Origin: Populus alba
Taxonomy: Eukaryota; Streptophyta; Magnoliopsida; Malpighiales; Salicaceae
Assembly (NCBI RefSeq): GCF_005239225.2
Contig: NC_133299.1
Span: 14,619,154 to 14,683,153 of the forward strand
Direction: 5' to 3'
Length of the DNA: 64,000 bases
Position 1 is the first letter of the stretch, and each line of letters starts with the position of its first letter. A program made the translations under genes and the position numbers. Of this stretch, positions 11,391-22,729 are shown one piece after another. Below the pieces are notes generated by a model that saw only the letters and a list, made by a program, of their open reading frames with translations, was not told the DNA's origin and did not search any database.

Positions 11391-14300
11391 CTACCTGGGA
11401 ATATTTGGTTCCAGTAAATTTTGATGCGAAGGTGACATGATCTCCCATTTCATCAACATGAACAGCTTCTCAAAGTGAAAAAGGTGCTTTCTAACTCGAT
11501 ATAGATGTATGCTGTAAAGCAATGCAGCAACTGTTGCTGCTGAAAAGGACAATATGATCAACTCCCAGAAATCCTGAACAACAATGGAGGTTAGGTTAAT
11601 ATACATCAAAGTATGAAATCAGGAAGGAAGATGAGAAATCTGATTCAAATATCCGGTGAAACGGGAAAGTTTAATGCTTGAAAGATGTATGATCCAAGGA
11701 TGATTACCGGAGGGTTGGAGATGATTATGCCCATAACATAACCCAACAAGTCCAAAAAAGACTGAAGAGAATTCTGAACACCTCCCACAACCAGACGATC
11801 GGGCTCAGGAACTTGATCCTGTGCCGGCGAAAAAGAAAAGAGTTGATTAGTATGCCTTCTTTAAGGCACGATGAACTTGATCAGCAGGCATAAAAAGAGG
11901 TGATCTGGGAAAACACCAATAGAATTCATTGTTCTTTTAGCATGATAGGTTTTCTCACCTGCATTTGTTGGATTACAGACAGGTCAAACATCCATAAGCC
12001 AAGCCTAGAGATAGCTACTCCGGCCATCAGCATGTATGCTGATAAAAGATGATTTTGGACCCATATTGAAGCAATGCACACTAGAAGGCAGGCCCACTGG
12101 TTGCAATGCACAGAATAAGGAGGGGGGGGGCAGTGATTAGTAGACAGAATTACTTTCAGATGATCTTAATTACTAAGAAATGTACCTGAGACCAGATTGA
12201 CCAGAGTCCTGTTCTGAGAGTTGAAATACGAGATTGTAAGATCGGGTACACAACCGTCGCGGCTATTCCGATCAGAGCGCTTATTCCACGGGCTATTCCG
12301 ATCACATATGCAGGTATACCTTCCCATTCCAAGGCAGCTGTCATCAAGGTGCCAAAGCTGGAAGAATGTAGCAAAACCCAAATCATATGAGATAATGGAG
12401 CAAACAGGAAAAAACTGTCTCGGGTCAGTATCTCATGGCAGTAGCCACAGTCTCTGATGCTGTTCAGTTATTAGTCATAAACACAAAATCATAAGCGGGG
12501 CATTACCTAAGCACTGTGAAATATAACAAGGCCAGAGCTACACCAGGGAGCAGAACATCTTGCTGTAAATACACAAGCCAAGCACCGACAAAAGGAACCT
12601 TTGAAAAGCTCTGAGTTAATCTCCTTCTCCGTCCCAGATCCACCGAAACCGAGTTTTCGCCTCCTGGAGAAATCAAGCCCTCTCTTTCTGGAGAAATAGA
12701 CGTGATCTCTTCCATATCACTTCTTGAAAGTCGTGAAATCCTCCTTTGGCTGCTTTCAGCTAAAGCTGGAATGCCAGTATGTACAGATGTGAAAAGCCAG
12801 TATTCTAGCCACACTGCTATAGTGTTCCAGATTGCTAGAGTTATAGCAGAGGCTTTAACTGATACAAAGCTCATGATGAAGCCACTAACAACAGGAGCAA
12901 GAAGCTTGCAGGTTAAATCAATTCGTCTAATAATCGAATTAATCCTCGTTAGAACACCAGGTGGATGGCCTTCTGATATCACCACCACCCTGCATTTTGA
13001 AAAAAAAACTATCATCACATTAGAAAATGTAAAACTACTGCTCCACTGGAAATAATATTACTCTCTCTTCAAAGTACAAACGTGATCCTCTAATTACCAT
13101 TCTCTTTCTATTAAGATGGTGCCGGCAAGAGTGGAAAGCACCCCAACAGCTCCAGAGAGGTTGGTTAACATCACAAGTAAGATGAATGCTGTGAAATTTG
13201 TCGACTTCAAGTCTGGATAGAACAGTAACGCAATTACTGTGCATCCAGCTATTATAAAGGAGAGATTCTGGGTCACCAACCAAATTCGAAGAACCTGCCA
13301 GTAAATGTCCACTGAGCAAATGCACATGCTTGAAAGCCAGCCACATAAAAACATCCATCAAAGCTTATTCATCGTATTTTTGCTTCTCGAGATGAACACA
13401 GCATAAATTCTTGAGGCATTTCAGAAGATGGTGAAAGGCACCTGTGATTATACTGGTGTAATTTTTTTTATATTTTTAGATTGTTATAATATGTTGATAT
13501 CAAAAATAATTTTTTTTGAAAAAATTATTTTAATAAATTTTTAAATAAAAAAACACCACAATTTTAAACATTTTACAACTTTTCACTGGATTCTTGTAAT
13601 GTTCTGTGCATTTCGAACTGAGTTGCAAAGACCAACCGGAGGTCTTATAGGGCCAAAAGCTTAGCTGAACAAGTGGGAAAAACAAGGAAAAGAAAGAGAA
13701 GGAGGAAAGAGAAAGGGCACTGGTTGGGATTCGGCACAACTAGCTGGAAAAAAATCAAAAGCTTAATTGACCCAACAAGCCTATCTCTCTCGAGTGTTGT
13801 GTGGAAAAAAAGAGAAGAAAAAACTAGTTAAAACCAAGGAGAAAGGAGTTCAAAAAGAAGAAGAAACAAAAGCAAAACACGACACAGGAGCTCCACCGAA
13901 TCTTCGAAAGATGCACACTCTAGACCAATTAGATTCCCTTTAAGGAGATGAAGCTAAAGACACCAAGGAAAGCCGTCATCAGAGATTGCACAATGCCGCC
14001 TCAAGACAACGGCTTCATCCATGCACTAACGCATGTATTACATACTTTTTTTTTTCTTTTTTTTTTCTATTTCAGTTCTTGATTCTTTTAACAACTCTTT
14101 AATTTAGACCAACGAAGCTCAAAGAAGGCCACACTCGGGGAGAGATAAGTGAAGGAAAAAAAATAGAAAAAAATATTGGCACTCCAAAGTCCAAACAATA
14201 TTTACGCATACTTATATTGTTGTAACCATTTACTAGTATTCTCCATTTTACACAGCACTCACTTGATTTTTTATTTTATAAGTACATCGCCTACTTGAAA

Positions 14301-15934
14301 GCCTTGTTACACAAATTGACATTATAATATTTATACGAATAACTTGTTTTACAGGATATCTACGTGGTGAATGTAATTATTCTCCATTACTCTATGTGAC
14401 TTCACTTTTCAAGAGGCAATTTCACATGATCTAAGATATATAGATATCTAAGTTCACTAGGTGCATAACAATACAGAACCACACACAATAATCACATTGT
14501 ATATTCGTCTACTCTCTCATTTTTATTTTTTTTTATTTATATGGGTGTCCAGGCCAGCTTGCGCGCATCACGACTAATCCCACGGCTCACTGAACATCCT
14601 GCAAACCCAGTGAGCATGTAAGGTACCGCGGGGGTGACAGGTATGCACGGTGAGATTTGAACCCAGGATGCAGAGGAAGGGAACAAGTCCCTTCAACCGC
14701 TGAGTTAAGACCTCAAGTGCATTAAAGGGTTACTTTCTCATTTTTTAATATTATTATATGTTGTTTTTTCGTACATGTTTGCTAACTTGCGCATTAAAGG
14801 GTTTCTTGGATCTAAAATAGTTGTTTTGTAGGAGATCGTGAGTAATTGGCCTAGCCTAACTTCAAAAAAAATATATATCTCCAAGGCCTATTGCACCAAC
14901 CGTGAAAAAGCCTAAGTTTAATTTGAAGTTTTTACAACTGAGTCACAAACCATGATGAACTTCGAAGAATATTTGCAGTTTTAGTACAAAATGTCTAGAA
15001 ACGTGATCATTTTGTAAAGGATCTTTTGAAATTTCTTCAATATGATATTGCAAACAAAAAAGAAAGGGAATTTATACGCTTTCTAAAACTTCATCTTTTC
15101 TTTTTTTCTTGTAGAATTGACTTTTGTGATTTCAATAAAGCATAGCTTCAAAGTAGCAATTCTTGAGCAAACCTTAAGGTAAGTCAACTTCTCCACCCAT
15201 TGTCCAATGAGGGGACCGAAAAATGCAGTAGAAGCAGATTCAATTGCACCATAAATAGCAGGAAGGATTAAGGAGTCTGGCCAAAGAGTGATCATGTATA
15301 AACCCACAGAGAATTCCCACATTCTGCAGATACAAACAAACAATTCAAAAAATGAAACCCCGTTATATCCTGAAAATTGGAAAAATTCAGAGAAGGAAGA
15401 TGAAGAGAGAGTTATATCTCAATCCTGCTAAAGAGACTGCAATTTCTTTTCTCACAGTTCTTTCCTAGGCACGAGTTTGACTCAGTTAATTGTCTAATCT
15501 ATCATCCAGTCTTTGGGGAAAATGGCCTCTAAACAAGTCACTAGAACAGATTATTGAATCTTCAGGAAAAGAAAGAAGAAGAAGAAGAAAGAAATTAGAT
15601 ATATAATAGAAACATAATCTGGTCATCTTTTGACTTCATGGAGGAAATAACACAACTTTCACTGATGAGCAACAACTCTTCAACCTCAAAACCAATCTCA
15701 GAATATACAAAAGATAAAAATAGAAAAATCTGCCAAATTTACACGCACAAAAAAACCAGCAACTAGAGAAAGAGATCTGCAATATAAACTGCGGGGGTAG
15801 AGAGAGAACCTGGCATCCCATCGTGCTAAGAAGTGGCCAACGTACAATTTTCTGATAAGAGATGTGGGCAAAGAAGAATCTTCGGAAGAAGATGGTTCTT
15901 GCTGTTGTTGATCAAGAACTGACTCTCCCACCAT
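11391..15934 (-). CDS. IREG1/2-like: Ferroportin / iron-regulated transporter (SLC40 family), tandem copy B
   Basis: Eight exons: 15934-15810, 15323-15173, 13294-13098, 12989-12507, 12357-12186, 12096-11959, 11818-11708, 11573-11391. All are GT-AG. The total is 1560 nt, giving 519 residues. Exons 2-7 have exactly the lengths of copy A. Exon 1 is 3 nt shorter and exon 8 is 21 nt longer, because copy A has an earlier TGA. Conserved signatures include [57 protein letters not shown] and [13 protein letters not shown]. The family is multi-pass and exports divalent metals. In exon 7 the segment that is usually ESDRCVVGG in plants reads EPDRLVVGG, a local departure from the family. Intron 2 (13295-15172) is 1878 bp against 428 bp in copy A, and holds a SINE and an AT-rich element. 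The copies could differ in expression or membrane; the sequence does not decide. Confidence 0.93.
13452..13575. repeat. MITE-like element in intron 2 of ferroportin B
   Basis: Contains the family middle (TATGTTGATATCAAAAATAA) and the closing ACACCACAATTTTAAAC. Copy A lacks it, so it was inserted after the tandem duplication. Confidence 0.5.
14525..14731 (-). mobile_element. tRNA-derived SINE in intron 2 of ferroportin B
   Basis: On the minus strand the element starts near GAGGTCTTAACTCAGCGGTT (box A-like), followed about 45 nt later by GGGTTCAAATCTC (RNA polymerase III box B-like). It continues through a GC-rich body with GTGGGATTAGTCGTGATGCG and GCTGGCCTGGACACCCA, and ends in an A-rich tail (T-rich on plus, 14525-14540). 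Flanking 14-bp direct repeats at 14511-14524 and 14732-14745 differ at one base, a plausible target-site duplication. The 3' end is shared with the SINE at 16805. Confidence 0.8.
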
Positions 15935-15939
15935 CTTTT

Positions 15940-16440
15940 CTCCTTACGTTTACTTCAGCTTCTTCAAATCAAACCGCCTCCTAAGTTCTGAATCCCTTAA
16001 ACCCTGACAGTGCTAATTAACCTGGTTGACCATCAAGGAGTGGATTAAGGTAATAAACTAATGATGGCTTGCATGATTCATGATATGATGACTAGTTCTA
16101 GACATTAAAAACTATTAGCCCAAATCTTACTCAATCTTAGTTCGAATTCGAAAGTATTGGTTTGGATGTCACAAATATGATAATATCAACGAGGGTGATG
16201 TGGTGAAAAATGGTTAGAGATGCAGTCCCAGGTCACTAGACACCTGCACTAGGATATGGCTGACTTGCTGTTGAAAAATAATAGTTTAGGTGACTGTCCT
16301 GTGTAGGACCAGTAATTTGTAGAACCAACCAAATGGGCCATCAGGATCAAATTATTATACTGACCGTGCTCTACAATGAATCAATATTATTTTTTTATGA
16401 ATATAAATAAATATTAAAAATATAAAAATTATTTTAAATT
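15940..16440. other. Upstream region of ferroportin B
   Basis: Holds the presumed promoter and 5' UTR of copy B, then AT-rich sequence. I see no TATA box I would defend and no gene. Confidence 0.4.
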
Positions 16441-16489
16441 TTTTGAACCTAGTTGCCATTTCAGATCTAAATCAATTGGATTTGGTAGT

Positions 16490-16785
16490 CATGTCAAATC
16501 TAATAACCTTGGCAGACCCGCACCTGAATTTGAAAACGTTAACAGACCCGCGTCTAGTTCTGGCAACCATGTCAAACCGGCGTCTTTTTCTGGCAACCAT
16601 ACCAGACCCATACACCTTGGTTTGCCATCATACATTTTTGTCAGCCTCTACCCGAGTCTAACACCAAACATGGTTGTCAGACCCAAAGACTAAGTCTTGC
16701 GTGGTGTCCAGACTCAAGTAGCTTGGGTCTGGTGTGCTTGCCATACCCAAGATGCTTGGGTCTAACAACCATTGTCATACCCAAG
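16490..16785. repeat. Degenerate short tandem repeat built on an AGACCC / TTGGGTCTGG motif
   Basis: A phrase of the type 'CTGGCAACCAT(g/a)(t/c)CA(a/g)AC' and 'AGACCC(g/a/c)' recurs every ~25-40 bp on the plus strand. Toward the right it appears as the complementary CTTGGGTCTGG. An open frame crosses part of it but reads as repeated low-information residues, so I do not call it a gene. The SINE begins just beyond its right edge. Confidence 0.55.
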
Positions 16786-16804
16786 CAAACAACAAACAAA
16801 CAGA

Positions 16805-17001
16805 ACCATCTAGGTGGTGGCCTGGTGGCGAAAGCTTGGGATCAAGAGGTTTGCTCCCTCTGTGGTCTCAGGTTCAAACCCTAGGTTGCTCATATGATGG
16901 CCACTGGAGGCTTACATGGTCGTTAACTCCAGGGCCCGTGGGATTAGTCGAGGTGCGCGTAAGCTGGCCCGGACACCCACGTTAATCAAAAAAAAAAAAA
17001 A
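16805..17001 (+). mobile_element. Young tRNA-derived SINE with perfect 17-bp target-site duplication
   Basis: The body runs from ACCATCTAGGTGGTGGCC through a box A-like TGGCCTGGTGGCGA and a box B-like GGTTCAAACCC. It then has CCCGTGGGATTAGTCGAGG and GCTGGCCCGGACACCCACG, ending in a 15-base A tail. The 17-base string AACAACAAACAAACAGA occurs at 16788-16804 and again, perfectly, at 17002-17018. A perfect duplication and intact tail indicate recent insertion. Its 3' third matches the SINE at 14525 and the degraded one near 27.3 kb. I associate this type with the Salicaceae SINE families, from memory. Confidence 0.9.
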
Positions 17002-17018
17002 AACAACAAACAAACAGA

Positions 17019-17840
17019 TAATAATTGTCCACTTTAGTTGTAGGAGAATAGAAAAGAAAGAAAAACCACAAACAATCAATCACTGAAAGCAATCCAACTA
17101 TAATATATCTACATACGCCGCACCATGTGAAAGAGGACATGTTCGCGTATCTATCTAGACGAGGAATGACCAGATTTGACCACCAAGAGACGTCTCACGC
17201 GCCTCCTTAATGGTGAAGGCGCCGCTCGCTCGCTAAGACGTGTAAAACACACACCGATAGCTTTTTAAATAAAAAATAGACAATACAATGTGACAATACT
17301 AAAATACCCCTCATAATTCTTTTAATTACACACTAGAAAATTTTATTATCATAATTCACACAGTAATTTATATCTAGAATTAAAGTGAAAACGCCACGTT
17401 ATTTGACTTTCAAGATAATATGACAATCATAGCGTAGAAACATGCCCTTTTGAGGCAGACTTTTTTTCTTTTTTTTATTATGATTATTAAGGAAGCTAAT
17501 CTCAGATCTAAGGGAGCTAATCTTAGATCTGATTAAAATTGTAGTTTCGTGTAGCAGGTGCTAATACAACAAAATAAGTAGGCGGTTGATATCAGTATAA
17601 AAAGAAAGGGTCTTTTGTCACTCTTTTTCTTGGGATAATATAAGGGGTTGTTAGTATTTTTTTAAAATTTATAATATGGATGCTAGAAATAATAATAATA
17701 AATTGGTCTTTGACTTTGAAAAACTAACTCTTTTAAATATTAAGCTGGGTGTCTTGCAGCTTGGTCACAAGTCTACTGAAAGATCCTTTTCTAAATAGTT
17801 ATAAAACTAGATAGTGGGCAAGCGATTCATCGCAGTTCCG
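17019..17840. other. Intergenic sequence without a supported gene
   Basis: It includes a GC-richer patch at about 17120-17250 with several CGCG/GCGCC words. The rest is ordinary AT-rich DNA. A short direct repeat of the type AGCTAATCT(c/t)AGATCT lies at 17493-17530. Confidence 0.4.
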
Positions 17841-17849
17841 GCTAAGCTT

Positions 17850-19060
17850 ATTTTTCAATGTAAAAAAATATATTATAATTTGAGATAACTTAAGTTAAAT
17901 TAATTAAAATAGAACTCAGGATATGAAACTAAAAAAACCTGTATATAAAAAAATAAAAATAAAAAATTATAAAGTTCAAGGCCTAACAACCTAATTAATA
18001 TTAAAGGTGAAAAAAAAATCAAAAAATATAACGCTAAAGAAAAAAATCCTAACCTAACTCAGGGTAACTTGATGAACTCACAACCTACTTTCTAAATAAC
18101 CAAATAGAAAGGATATTGAAAAAATGACAAAGCTCAAAAAAAAAGAAAATAATTTAATGTAAAATAATGAAATTGAAACAAAAAAAGATCATAAAAAATT
18201 GAGGAAAAATAATCTGAGTCAACCTAAGTTAACTCGGCTAACCCGCCACCCACGACATGAGATTAGGATAAAAAAAAAATAATTCTAAAAGAAGGACCTA
18301 AAAAAAAAGACTCGAGTTAAATAAAAAACAATGCGAAAAAAAAATGCAAGTTGACCCAAGTTAGCTTGACTAACCCGCTCTTGAAATAAATAAATAAAAA
18401 AAAAAAAAGAGAAGCAAAAAAATAACAAAGTTCAAGGGCAAATAATTTAATGCAAAACGATGAAATTAAAAAAAAAATCATAAACAAATTGAGGGAAAAA
18501 ATCGAGTCAGCCTGGGTTAATTCGACTCACTTGCTACTCGTGACATGAGATTGAGATAAAAAAAAAAAAGACTTTAAAAAAAAATAACCTAAAAAGAGAC
18601 TAAAGTTAAATAAGAAAAACATTGAATTAGAAAATATAAGCTAACTCGGGTTAACTTGACTAACACGTACTCGAGATAACTCAACATAAAAAAAAATGTG
18701 AAAAAATCACATAGCTTAAAGACCAATAATTTAACGTCAAAGTATGAAATTATAAAAACAATCAATTTCATAAAAAAAAATAAGGAAAACAAATTTGAGG
18801 CAATCATGGTTAACTTAACTAACCTATTAACCCGGGATACGAGACCGGGATAAATCAACAAAAAAAAAAATTATAACAAACAATGAAACTAGGGGCTTAA
18901 TAACCAAATATCAAATAATAAATTTTAAAAAAAATCAATAAAAAAATACCCTATTGGAGGGCAATCACAGAAAAATAACAAAGTAAATTATTCAATCGTG
19001 AAATAATTTAAAACCCAAACAATACAAAATAAATATAATTTGAAAACAATGCACAATAAA
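17850..19060. repeat. Decayed tandem array, ~145-bp units in a ~290-bp dimer
   Basis: The phrase '(gt)TAACTTGACTAACCCGC' followed by a GACATGAGATTG(a/g)GATAA-like block recurs near 18067, 18231, 18360, 18517, 18650 and 18809. Spacings alternate (about 164, 129, 157, 133, 159), so every second unit is about 286-292 bp apart. Between phrases lies A-rich filler. No coding potential. Confidence 0.65.
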
Positions 19061-19349
19061 TACTTGAGCCCTTTTAGTTGTTTTGTAACTAAATTTGTAC
19101 CCATGTTACGCAACTTAGACTTTTTTTCATGAAAAATAATATTTAGGTACTGCAAATACATTTTTTAAAGAAAAAAATAATTGTAATTTTAGTTATAGGC
19201 TGAACTATATCAAATAAATTAGTTTTATTTTAATCAGATAATAAAGAAAATAGATAAGGATAGCAAATGGACCAGATTAAAAAATAAGATGATAAAAATG
19301 ACATGAGAAATAAATATTTTTGTAAATGACAACAAATAATGTAACTCAA

Positions 19350-20130
19350 TTCTCAACTCATTAACTACATGAGGATAAAATTAGGTTAAAAAAACAAAAA
19401 TAATAGCTTGAGTCAATCCAAATTATCATGACAAGAATATAACTTGGAGAATAAGAGGTAAGCCAAACCTAGTTAACTACAAAATCACACTCCATGTTAT
19501 AAGAGTAAGATAAACCAGTAAAAAGGAAAACATAAAAAAAAGCTAAAAAAAAATAAGTAAAAAAAAAAAAAACAATGTCAGCTCGTGTTAACTTTTCAAA
19601 CTCATAATCTGGAGTATTAGACTGGATGTATCCTATCTTAAAAAACCACAAAACTCAATTCTTAACCAATTAAATGTTAAAGGTTAATTTGAAAAACAAT
19701 ATATATATTACATAAAATGATCCAAAAAAAAAAAACAATTGAAAAAAATAAGGATTAAAACTAAAATACAAAATAAATTTTATTTTTGAGTGAAAGGTGA
19801 AATTGAAAAGCAAAATAAATTGAACAAAAAAACTAAAAATCAATCAAAAGAATGAGGATCAAGTTTGATATATAAAAATTAAAAAAAATTATTGAAGGGT
19901 GAAATTAAAAAACAAAACGCCCAAAAAATAATCAAAAAAATGAAAACCAAACTAGAAAAAATAATATATGGTAAATTAAAATTGAAGAATGAAATTGAAA
20001 AAATAATTTATAAAATGGGTAAAATCAAAAAAAATGAAAAATCAAAAGAATAAAAAATAAAATTGAAATTCTGTCAATAAAGATAGTTAAATATAATTTT
20101 AAGGGGATAAGAGAAAAAAAAATAAAAAAT
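19350..20130. repeat. More degenerate members of the same A-rich tandem family
   Basis: Remnants of the AACTCGTGTTAACTTTTC and AAACTCATAATCTGGAG phrases sit in A-rich filler of the form 'GAAATTGAAAA(a)n'. Too diverged to give a unit length. Confidence 0.4.
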
Positions 20131-20879
20131 AAAAAAATCCCCCGCCAATAACCTACCTAGATTACTTGTATACAATAGCTTAAATTTGGATTGAATCAAA
20201 ACAGGTTGATTATCATATTGTGTATGTCATTAACTTCATATTGTGTTTTGTCTAGTAGCCATTAGTTTTTAGGTCCACGCGATGACGTGTGAAAGTTAAT
20301 TTTATTTAATTATATTATAATTAAAATAAATATTTATAGAAATTTAATTGATTCAGATCTTAGAAGAGAAAATGCATTTCTTAAGTAAATTACTCATTCC
20401 TTATTTATACTCTTTTTGGTTTTAACAAAAAAAAAACCTTTTTATTAAAAACATTTCTTTAATTGAACTATAAGATAATTTAAATATAAATTCTCAAGAA
20501 TCTCAATAATTTAAGTCAAGGAGTAAAAAAATTTATTTATGCAAAACTCTCATATCCTTATTAACTTGTTTTTTTATAAAACTTTATTTTATTGCTAGCA
20601 TATGTTTTTTAAGCAAAAATTTACCATAATGTAAAAGGAAGGTTTCATACTCATGACTTCAAAAAAGAAAAAGGCAGGCGTGAGTTGACCTATACTAGGC
20701 ATGTTTGGGCCTAGCCCAAACCCACACGTTTGCACCCTTAGCATTGAGTGGGCAATGATGTAAGAAAATTCATAATGAATGACACATAATAGACGACGCA
20801 TGCGTAGTCTACTGTAATAATGTTTTGGCAAACTTTGATTGCTAAAAAATCTAGCCGAAGGTTTCTAACCACTAAAATT

Positions 20880-21830
20880 ATTTAAAAAAATAAATTAAGT
20901 TAACTCGAATAAACCTGTTAAATCTGGTTCTTAAAACTAGAATAATCTTATAGAAATCAAATTGAAACAAATTAGAAATATCAATTCTCAATCAATACAA
21001 TATTAAAGAATGAAATTAAAAAAAAAAATCAATTAAAAAGTAACATAAGAAACACTTGAGTCAACCGATCAAACACCTAACTCTAATCATGATATTGAGA
21101 TAACCTCATAAAACATAAACCAAAATAAATTGTAAAGTTTAATTCTCAATCAACTCAATATTGAAGGATTAGATTGAAAACAAATCAACTAAAAAACAGC
21201 GGGGAAAAAAAAACTCGAGTCACCCAACCTAACCCGCGATCTAGGTCATAAAACCATGATAACCCTATAAAAAACCAAAAAAAAAATATGAAACTCAATT
21301 TCCAATCAACCCAATTTTAAATAATTAAATTGAAAAAAAAACAAAAAAAATATGACCCAAGTCAACTTGGGTTAACTTGTCAAGTTTGAGTTAGGAGACC
21401 AGAATAACTCCAAAGAAATAAAATAAAGCAAAATTATATATAATTCTCAATCAACCCAATGTTGAAGGATGAGATTGAAAAAAAAAATGCAATTATAAAA
21501 AAAAAAAAACTTGAATCAACCTAGCTAACCCGCAAAACTCACGACTCGAGTTATGAGAATATGATAACCTCGTAGAAAGTAAATCAAATAATAATTATGA
21601 AATCCAATTCTCACTAAATTCAATGTTGAAGGATAAAGTTGAGATAAAAAAAAAAGAATAACAAAAATGATTTACGTCAATATAGCTGAACCCGCAAAAC
21701 TCGCAACTTAAGTTATGAGAATGAGATAACTTCATAGAAAACAAATAAAAATAAATTATGAATTCCAATACTCAATAAACTCAATGTTCAAAGATAAAAT
21801 TAAAATTAAAAAAAAAAACTTCAAAAGTTT
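20880..21830. repeat. Decayed tandem array, ~155-bp units
   Basis: Six phrases of the form CCTAGCTAACCCGC...CGAGTTATGAGAAT(a)TGATAACCTC lie near 20898, 21061, 21215, 21370, 21515 and 21680, spaced about 145-165 bp. Each is followed by CTCAATCAACCCAATGTTGAAGGAT-like text. It belongs to the same superfamily as the array at 17.9-19.0 kb but lacks the clear dimer alternation. Confidence 0.65.
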
Positions 21831-22534
21831 TGAGAACTAAAATGAAAAAAAAACCTTGATATTTTACTGTTCACTGCAACAGTAAAATACTACAACTTTT
21901 TAGTATATGTCAATAATAAACTATAAAATTAGAATATATTTTCTCTCAAGCCTATATGGCTCATGATTATCTTACGCATCCCAATTTTCCATCATTGTGA
22001 AAATTAATCTTAGGATTATAATTTGCCCCCTTTTTTTCTTAAATCTAGTTGCGAATTAGAAAGGCTCGCTTTGGATTTGGGATTCATGAGTCTAATTTTG
22101 ATCCATGATGTTTTTGGTAGTTGTTACTTTTGTTATAAAACTCGACCAAATTTCTGGGCTAACTCATAGACTCAAGAACTATTAGGCCACATTGTTTCAA
22201 GGACATGGCAAAAGCTTGAACAAAGTCGTTTTAAGGTCTTTTTTTTAAAAAAAAAAAATCATAGCTTGGATTGATCCCCTAACTAATAAATCAACTCGAT
22301 ATATCCATAACCCGAGATTTGAATCATGCCGATACAAATCTAGTCTTATAACAATAGTTGTTACCTAAAATAAAATAAAAGAAAAAAAGAAAAAGACAAA
22401 ACTCAATCTAAATTGAGTTTACATTTTATTTGCATAACTAATTATGTTTTTTTCTTTCCTGTCATTAGATATTGTATCAAACTATTTTGAAAGCGTTAGG
22501 AAGCACATGATACAAATTATATTCCCATAAAAAT

Positions 22535-22690
22535 TCATTTTTTTTTATTTTTCTAAAATTTAATACAATTTATATGTTTTGGATCATTTTAATATGTTAA
22601 TGTTAAAAATAATTTTTAAAAAATAAAAAAACATCATTAATATACATTTTGAAAGATTATTTAAAAATCAATCATTACCACACACTGACA
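22535..22690. repeat. MITE-like AT-rich element
   Basis: Family middle TTTAATATGTTAATGTTAAA and closing CATTACCACACACTGACAAA are both present. Confidence 0.5.
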
Positions 22691-22729
22691 AATATACTCA
22701 CACCATCCTTGCTGAGCATTTTGGAATGA

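Noticed and set aside
14640..14720. A tRNA gene suggested by box A and box B words
   Set aside because: The spacing and downstream body with a poly(A) tail and target duplication show a SINE. No cloverleaf could be drawn.
16443..16985. Two plus-strand open frames of 72 and 83 codons
   Set aside because: The first runs through a degenerate tandem repeat and the second through the SINE and its flank.
18589..20831. Several minus-strand open frames of 60-90 codons
   Set aside because: They are Phe/Leu-rich translations of A/T-rich tandem repeats without splice or family support.
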